In this document: positions 63,196-64,000 of the stretch, piece by piece
Layout of the letters: every line of letters begins with the position of its first letter
Position numbering within the stretch: the stretch's first letter is position 1
Source of the DNA: Maribellus luteus
Lineage (GTDB): Bacteria > Bacteroidota > Bacteroidia > Bacteroidales > Prolixibacteraceae
NCBI RefSeq assembly: GCF_003576475.1
Contig: NZ_QWGR01000001.1
Coordinates: forward strand, 62,001 to 126,000
Length of the DNA: 64,000 nucleotides
Direction of reading: 5' to 3'
Position numbers and translations under genes: made by a program
The notes under the pieces: generated by a model
The model's database searches: none
Told to the model about the DNA's origin: nothing
What the model saw: the letters and a program-made list of their open reading frames with translations, nothing else

Positions 63196-64000
63196 TTATT
63201 CGGGGTTACTTCGGGTAAAAACAGTTTCATTTATTTTCTCGCCGCCACGTATGCGAAGCCAGGTATCAAATTCCCATTTATCTTCTTTCAAAACAATAAC
63301 CCGGGCTCCGTTTTTCAGGTCGCCATAAGTGTCCCCACTGCCCGAAAAGCGCCCATAGGCCAATGCTATTCCGTAAAGCGACGAAATGTAATCGTTCACA
63401 TGATCGTGACCAACAAAGGTCCCCATTACGTCACCTTGCTCCAGCATAGCCAGGAACATTCCGGAGTTAAGAGAAGGCGAACAAACATCTTCGTTCTTAA
63501 CTCCTACCGGTTGCATTCCTCCATTGCTCCATGCCTGGGTATATTCAGGAAGCGGAATATGAAAAAAGGCCAGGGCCGGAATAGCTTCTCCATTGTTCTT
63601 TTCTGTGAAGTTGTTGCTTTTTTGTGTATACCAGTTTATCTGTTCGCGGGTGAACCAACCATAAGTGCCTGTACCTTCAACGGTTGAATATGCATTGGAG
63701 TCCATGCAATAAAGAAGGGCTTTGGTAGTTTTGTCACCACCTTTTATTTCCAATACATAATTGCCTGTTCCATAGGCTTCTTCCGTTTTATAAGCAATAC
63801 AGTTTTTTTCAAGCTGAACCAGTTCCTCCATAATTTCACTTCTGGTTTTATCCGATTCATCATCGTGGTTTCCGAGTACTGCTACCCATGGAATTCCCCT
63901 GTCAATCATTGGGGCTGTTAATAGTTCCCAACCCTTGAATACGGGTGCTTTGGTAACTGCATCTCCTGTAAAAACAACCAAATCAGGTCTTTCAATATCA
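63196..64000 (-). CDS. Metallophosphoesterase, partial (cut by window edge)
   Basis: The frame is open to base 64000 and continues beyond (ERPDLVVFTGD at the edge), so the N-terminus is missing. Calcineurin-like motifs are FTGDAV, VAVLGNHDDE, AFFHIPLPEY and FVGHDHVNDY, giving the dinuclear metal ligands. It resembles Bacteroidota phosphohydrolases of the purple-acid/Icc type. Substrate unknown. It lies outside the tRNA-bracketed segment. Confidence 0.88.
   Translation of the reverse strand, partial: DIERPDLVVFTGDAVTKAPVFKGWELLTAPMIDRGIPWVAVLGNHDDESDKTRSEIMEELVQLEKNCIAYKTEEAYGTGNYVLEIKGGDKTTKALLYCMDSNAYSTVEGTGTYGWFTREQINWYTQKSNNFTEKNNGEAIPALAFFHIPLPEYTQAWSNGGMQPVGVKNEDVCSPSLNSGMFLAMLEQGDVMGTFVGHDHVNDYISSLYGIALAYGRFSGSGDTYGDLKNGARVIVLKEDKWEFDTWLRIRGGEKINETVFTRSNPE

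Overview
The window looks like chromosomal DNA of a Bacteroidota bacterium, most likely a Bacteroidales/Marinilabiliales-type anaerobe or facultative anaerobe. The reasons are two SusC/SusD loci each with its own ECF sigma factor and FecR anti-sigma factor, lipoproteins with Cys at about residue 16-22, a type IX secretion C-terminal domain on a subtilase, promoter boxes of the Bacteroidota form TAnnTTTG, almost no Shine-Dalgarno sequences, and a thiamine riboswitch in front of a TonB receptor. The genus is inference.

Region 1 (1-8299) is a hexuronate catabolism operon read rightward and divergent from a truncated AraC-type regulator: RraA-fold aldolase, glucuronate isomerase, SDR dehydrogenase, a strange Nramp-fold membrane protein without the metal ligands, mannonate dehydratase, and a large lipoprotein resembling alpha-glucuronidases. 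Region 2 (8300-12290) is a mobile-element scar: a tyrosine recombinase cut after its HxxR motif and joined to the C-terminal half of an AlbA_2/HATPase regulator, two small proteins, and an intact AlbA_2 regulator with a 12-bp tandem repeat.

Region 3 (12392-23234) is a polysaccharide-utilisation-type locus (PUL 1) read leftward: sigma, FecR, SusC, SusD, two surface lipoproteins and a metallo-beta-lactamase-fold lipoprotein, with no recognisable glycosidase. Region 4 (23235-36670) is mostly housekeeping and stress genes: a long intergenic region with an unassigned terminator, a small Tat protein, OxyR/Dps, a YbaK deacylase, a canonical MntH, a GH109-type protein, a T9SS protease fused tightly to xseAB, a toxin-antitoxin pair, deoC and a chorismatase-like protein.

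Region 5 (36767-44511) holds a TPP-riboswitch-controlled TonB receptor and a five-gene heterodisulfide-reductase/Qmo-like electron-transfer cluster. Region 6 (44657-51633) has a thioesterase, a glycosyltransferase, SuhB, MtaB, PhoH and FolC.

Region 7 (51475-63000) is the most structured part. Two complete, identical tRNA-Val transcription units in direct orientation, about 11.2 kb apart, bracket a complete second PUL (GH97, sulfatase, SusD, SusC, FecR, sigma). The right-hand tRNA copy is preceded by a decayed, internally deleted copy of the 3' end of folC, the gene that precedes the left-hand copy. The simplest reading is an island or insertion between duplicated folC-tRNA segments. The window ends inside a metallophosphoesterase gene.
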